The notes below the pieces were generated by a model. The model had not been told where the DNA came from, did not search any database, and was given only the letters and a program-made list of their open reading frames with translations. 8,330 nt of DNA, from assembly GCF_000373985.1 (NCBI RefSeq), contig NZ_KB892919.1:1-8330 (forward strand), read 5' to 3'. This DNA comes from Desulfobacter curvatus DSM 3379. Lineage in GTDB: Bacteria > Desulfobacterota > Desulfobacteria > Desulfobacterales > Desulfobacteraceae. Both the position numbers and the translations under genes were made by a program. This document shows, one piece after another, positions 5,150 to 8,330 of this stretch (the first letter of the stretch is position 1; each line of letters begins with the position of its first letter).

Positions 5150-7822
5150 TTATCTCCTTTCAATACTTTCAATTAATTCACATGCAATACTGCTGCTTTC
5201 AAGACGCATGATGGTTTCTTCAGAGTAGCCGAAGCTTAATAGATTGATGCTCCCGTACCAGGTGATCTTGTTGTCGATGATTGCAAATTTCTGGTGAATG
5301 TTGGATTTGTAAACCATTTGCACACCGCCGGTTTCTATGGTTGAAAAAAGATCGCTCAGCATGGTTTTTCTATTTTCGTCATAATCATTGGCAGGCCTGG
5401 TTATGACCGTTATTTTAACCTGCTTTTTCAACAGGTCATTAAAATGGTCCATCATTTGGCGCATCCTTTGTTTTGTGACAAAGGGACTTATGATCAGTAC
5501 ATGCCTTGAAGCAACGGCAATATCCCGTAAGTACACCGGAAAGAAATCGTCTTTATTAAAAATAAGGTTGATCGGTGCATCGGGAAACTTTGCGGCTTTG
5601 GTTTTATAACCGATTGAAGCATATCCTTTCAGCCGTTTTCCATACATTTTTTCAAGCATTTTTACATGAAGATCAATGTAATCGAAAATTTGGACATCCT
5701 TTTTCCCTTTAAAATAGCGGTGCAGTCTGCCGGCATATTGATGCAAGGTTCCTTTCCAGGCAATGGGCATGGCTAAAAATAAGGTATCCAGCCGCGCTTC
5801 ATCAAAGCCTTCACCAATATAACTGCCCGTAGCAACCAGTACAAAGGACTCTGTATCCTTAATTTCATTTATTTCGCCTAGGACCTGGGCTGTTTTTTTA
5901 TCTCCCATACCGCCTGTCAGACAAATGACATTTGATATTCTGTCTTTCAGCTTTGCCGCAAGGTTTGCCACATGGCTGACCCGCCCCGTTAAAATAAGTG
6001 ATTTTCTCCCTTTTTCATAGCATTCCACAACATCGTCTATAATGAGTTGATTTCTGATTTCATCTGATACCAAACCGTTTTTTATTTCCTGCAGGGACAA
6101 TAGTGCTTCGTCTTCACCAGGTGGTATTCTAAAAGATGTGAATCTCGGGATTAAATAATGATCAAAGGGACGCTTTTCAGCCTGCTTTTTTGCATCCACT
6201 GAAAAGCGTACAGGTCCGCAGTAAAAAAAAATAATCGGATGGTGGCCATCGGGTCTGGCAGGGGTTGCCGTCAGACCGTAAATATATTTTGCTGTGGCCT
6301 TCTTCAATATTTGTTCAAATGTAACTGCAGGAACATGATGGCACTCGTCCACAAGGATCATTCCATAATTTTTTATGACGTCCTTGACATCTCCTTTGGT
6401 ATTCAAGGATTGCATGACTGCTATATCGACGATGCAACTGAGTCTGTCTTTGCCTGCAGCCATGTGGCCGATGATATTTTGCTCTATTTTGCGGCCTCTT
6501 TTTTCAGGCGGTTCAGGAAGGGATTCATTGATGATAAGAAATTGTTCCAGCCGTTCCCGCCACTGGGAAAGAAGTTGCTGCCGGTGAACCAATACCAAGG
6601 TATTCACTTTTTTCATGCTGATCAATTTTGCACCGATAACAGTCTTACCAAATGCCGTAGCAGCGGATAACACACCATTGTCATGTACCGACAATGCATC
6701 AACGGCAAGTTGCTGTTCATCCCGTAATTCACCTTTGAATTCAACATTTATCACTGTTCCGGGATTGGATTTATCCTCCTGTATCAAGGTAACATTCTTT
6801 TCCTTGAGTAAAGATTTGACATCGTTTTCGCAACCACGGGGCAAGGCTATATGGTTTTTATAATCATCTGAGCAGGAAATGACCCGTGGCTTGCCGAAAG
6901 TTGACTTCCTCATGGCCTGGGCCTTATAAAATTTTGGATTTTTAAAGGCCGCATACCTTTTAAGGGTATTTAATGCTTTCTGGCTTAATCCTGTTTTTTC
7001 AATATACAGCATGCCGGATTTAATCATCTTAACCGTTTTGGGGAAATCCTTGGTGTTCAGGTTAATGGATTGCTGTTTTTGCCACGGTTTTGATTCTGAT
7101 GTTTCTTCTTTCAACACGCCTAGGTCGTTTCCCCGGGTCAGCCTGTTAATATACGATGTCAGATCTTTTTCGTTCAGCTTTTTAATGCCGGATAAAAACT
7201 GCCATTGGTCCGGGTACGGATTGAAATCTTCACTGATAAAAACCGCATTGCCGTTATCCCGGGCCTTTTTCTGGAGCGGCAGAGCGATCAGATTGCCAAA
7301 ACCGCCATCCGGCATGGTATCTTGATTGGGAAACAGCCTGTCATAGGATTTAAACGAAATTTGATGCCGTTCACCCATGGCGTGGGTCAATAGTGATGTC
7401 CCGAATTTTCGGGCAAACGCTGCAGGAATTTTTTGTTCGAAGAAAAACCAGGCATGACATCCATTGCCGGATTGAGACCGCTCTATAGCAACCGGTATTT
7501 TAAAATCAAAACAAATTCTCCGGATAACCGCAATGTCTTGTTTCCATCCTTCTTTGTCAAAATCTATAGCCAGGAAATGACAGGTCTCATCAAGATTCAT
7601 GGGATAAACCCCGATGACATATTCACCTCTGAGATGCTTTTCAACAACAGATTCGTTTAACGTCCCATACGATTGATTGCCACATACTGAACATTTTATC
7701 TTGGGCTTATTGCAAATCCCGGGGACCCATTCATTCAGGCAGATCGGACTGTATCCTGTAGCGCCCTTTTTGCTTTGCCATTTTTTTGCATATACATCGC
7801 TCCTGCCCTTAAACAGGGACAT
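5150..7822 (-). CDS. TOTE conflict-system primase-helicase with C-terminal phospholipase D-fold domain
   Basis: Counting from the ATG at 7822 (890 residues), the protein joins three modules. Residues 1 to about 215 match the archaeo-eukaryotic-primase domain of TOTE proteins: SLFKGRSDVYAKKW at the start, possible zinc ligands C28, C37, C44 and C47, the catalytic-type IDFDK (D87, D89), the SGNGCHAWFF motif (H123) and YDRLFPNQD (160-168). Residues about 365-715 form a superfamily 2 helicase: ATAFGKT Walker A (388-394), DECH (492-495), GLTATPAR (516-523), and HQYAGRLHR motif VI (694-702). Residues about 750-890 form a phospholipase D-like domain with one HKD motif (H843, K845, D850). Known family: proposed defence or conflict proteins; the biochemical activity here is inferred. 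The sequence is visibly more AT-rich than glnE, suggesting transfer. The ATG at 7822 is probably not the original start, since family homology begins upstream (see 7823-8077). Confidence 0.9.
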   Translation of the reverse strand: MSLFKGRSDVYAKKWQSKKGATGYSPICLNEWVPGICNKPKIKCSVCGNQSYGTLNESVVEKHLRGEYVIGVYPMNLDETCHFLAIDFDKEGWKQDIAVIRRICFDFKIPVAIERSQSGNGCHAWFFFEQKIPAAFARKFGTSLLTHAMGERHQISFKSYDRLFPNQDTMPDGGFGNLIALPLQKKARDNGNAVFISEDFNPYPDQWQFLSGIKKLNEKDLTSYINRLTRGNDLGVLKEETSESKPWQKQQSINLNTKDFPKTVKMIKSGMLYIEKTGLSQKALNTLKRYAAFKNPKFYKAQAMRKSTFGKPRVISCSDDYKNHIALPRGCENDVKSLLKEKNVTLIQEDKSNPGTVINVEFKGELRDEQQLAVDALSVHDNGVLSAATAFGKTVIGAKLISMKKVNTLVLVHRQQLLSQWRERLEQFLIINESLPEPPEKRGRKIEQNIIGHMAAGKDRLSCIVDIAVMQSLNTKGDVKDVIKNYGMILVDECHHVPAVTFEQILKKATAKYIYGLTATPARPDGHHPIIFFYCGPVRFSVDAKKQAEKRPFDHYLIPRFTSFRIPPGEDEALLSLQEIKNGLVSDEIRNQLIIDDVVECYEKGRKSLILTGRVSHVANLAAKLKDRISNVICLTGGMGDKKTAQVLGEINEIKDTESFVLVATGSYIGEGFDEARLDTLFLAMPIAWKGTLHQYAGRLHRYFKGKKDVQIFDYIDLHVKMLEKMYGKRLKGYASIGYKTKAAKFPDAPINLIFNKDDFFPVYLRDIAVASRHVLIISPFVTKQRMRQMMDHFNDLLKKQVKITVITRPANDYDENRKTMLSDLFSTIETGGVQMVYKSNIHQKFAIIDNKITWYGSINLLSFGYSEETIMRLESSSIACELIESIERR

Positions 7823-8077
7823 AAACAGATCAATTTTTTCATGTCCTTGAGAAAAACGGGTAATTAAACCGGCATATTTTTCTACCGGTACTGCTGCACC
7901 GGGCTTTGAATTTATTGTAGGTTTCTTAAGATTTTTGAATACGGTTTCTCGGGATTGGATAGGCTTATTGTGGCAAATAATGTTTTCAGATTTTGAGGCT
8001 AATTCCCGGATTTTTGCTTTCAGAGCTTTGTTCTCTTCAACTTGAGAGTCTAAAGTTCTTATCGCAGCGCTGACGCA
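7823..8077 (-). CDS. In-frame 5' extension of the TOTE gene lacking a standard start codon
   Basis: The TOTE frame stays open for 85 codons upstream of the ATG at 7822, to a TGA at 8078-8080. The translation looks authentic. It begins with a charged, coiled-coil-like stretch (DSQVEENKALKAKIRELASK), passes through a linker, and ends EKIDLF directly before MSLFKGR, which fits the usual family opening (KIxLFxSLFxGR). No ATG, GTG or TTG occurs in these 85 codons. An out-of-frame ATG at 8078-8076 reads MRQRCD; removing one A from the AAGAAC that follows would join it to RTLDSQVEENK. The 5' end is therefore either frameshifted, cut off by the neighbouring mobile DNA, or started at a non-standard codon such as CTG. 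The amino-acid evidence for coding is good; the cause is inferred. Confidence 0.75.
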
Positions 8078-8086
8078 TCAAAATTT

Positions 8087-8174
8087 ATTATCAATGATAT
8101 CAGGGGGGCGGAGCGACATCTAAAATTATTTTGTCGCAAAATTATAATAGACACTCTGCAGGTCTTTTGATAAT
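8087..8174. repeat. Short inverted pair and palindromic AT-rich DNA at the junction
   Basis: ATTATCAA (8087-8094) is inverted as TTGATAAT (8167-8174). Between them lie a TGATATCA palindrome (8095-8102), GCGAC/GTCGC (8113-8117 and 8133-8137) and a direct repeat AAAATTAT (8122-8129 and 8138-8145). This non-coding gap separates the damaged TOTE 5' end from the divergent GTG-start gene. It may include the end of an inserted element, but I cannot place its exact boundary or a target duplication. Confidence 0.35.
8143..8148 (+). promoter_or_regulatory. Possible -10 box upstream of the GTG-start gene
   Basis: A perfect TATAAT lies about 90 bases before the GTG start. I see no convincing -35 hexamer at the usual spacing. 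ATTATAAT reads TATAAT on both strands, so it could also serve a transcript toward the TOTE gene (minus strand 8146-8141). Confidence 0.25.
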
Positions 8175-8221
8175 GTAACGTGGATGTGTGTGAGTTCACC
8201 CACCAATCGAAACGTTACATT
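8172..8221. repeat. Long inverted repeat before the DUF4338-like gene
   Basis: AATGTAACG (8172-8180) is perfectly inverted as CGTTACATT (8213-8221). Between the arms, GTGTGTGA and TCACCCAC form a second, inner inverted pair with one mismatch around a GT centre, so the whole 50 bp can fold as a long interrupted hairpin. It ends two bases before the ribosome binding site. It could be an operator, a translation-limiting leader or a site used by the mobile protein. Confidence 0.6.
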
Positions 8222-8222
8222 T

Positions 8223-8228
8223 GAGGAG
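8223..8228 (+). promoter_or_regulatory. Ribosome binding site GAGGAG for the GTG start
   Basis: GAGGAG lies 8 bases before the GTG at 8237. An in-frame TGA at 8222-8224 excludes any earlier start, so this site and the GTG fix the gene's beginning. Confidence 0.8.
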
Positions 8229-8236
8229 AAAACGCT

Positions 8237-8330
8237 GTGATAAGCCAGTGTGGTCGGCAGATTAAAAACGCAGAACTTGAACAGATTCGCGAGACGGTAA
8301 AGACATTTTCGAATTTAAGTCAGAAGGAAC
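8237..8330 (+). CDS. DUF4338/DruA-like protein, N-terminal fragment
   Basis: The gene starts at a GTG with a strong GAGGAG site and runs off the window after 31 codons. The visible residues, starting MISQCGRQIKNAELEQIRET and ending NLSQKE, follow the opening of DUF4338 proteins as I know them: CGR, then a helix with E-L-x-x-IR and a later LS pair. This domain occurs in DruA of the Druantia anti-phage system and in many multicopy, transposase-associated proteins. With so little visible I cannot tell a defence gene from a mobile-element gene; the disrupted TOTE 5' end beside it favours the mobile reading. It is divergent from the TOTE gene. The call rests on family memory and could be wrong. 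Confidence 0.5.
   Translation, partial: MISQCGRQIKNAELEQIRETVKTFSNLSQKE

Noticed and set aside
6239..6670. Plus-strand 143-residue reading frame
   Set aside because: It is antisense to the helicase core of the TOTE gene, including the DECH region, and has no coding features of its own.

Overview
The window looks like chromosome from a Gram-negative bacterium of moderate GC content. The genes suggest a Desulfobacterota-type (sulfate-reducer-like) lineage, but no marker here proves it. Three large genes lie head to tail on the minus strand and fill most of the sequence. In transcription order they are a TOTE-type primase-helicase-phospholipase D-fold protein (from about 8077 down to 5150), a DAC/DisA_N-domain protein with a large unassigned N-terminal region (4908 to 3472), and glnE, the bifunctional glutamine synthetase adenylyltransferase/deadenylyltransferase (3367 to 461).

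The two ends look like mobile or accessory DNA. Positions 1-460 hold no convincing gene. They carry two G-rich direct repeats like those near IS21-family element ends, then a cluster of ATGTTCAAAA-like decamers spaced at roughly multiples of 11 bp. At the right end a plus-strand gene starts at a GTG (8237) behind a strong ribosome binding site and a long inverted repeat. Its first 31 residues resemble DUF4338/DruA proteins. It diverges from the TOTE gene, and the junction appears damaged: the TOTE reading frame stays open for 85 codons upstream of its first ATG, yet has no ATG, GTG or TTG before an in-frame stop.

Functionally, glnE is a housekeeping nitrogen-control gene. The DAC-domain protein has the nucleotide-cyclase DGA motif but RFN where RHR is usual, so it may be a variant or non-canonical cyclic-dinucleotide enzyme. 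The TOTE protein belongs to a family proposed to act in conflict with invading DNA; it is more AT-rich by eye than glnE and is probably an accessory gene.

The least expected signal is a pair of related sequences of about 65 bp, one in each minus-strand intergenic gap (3411-3478 and 5024-5086). Both can form the same two alternative hairpins, with paired base changes that preserve pairing. This suggests a structured repeat or RNA element between the genes.
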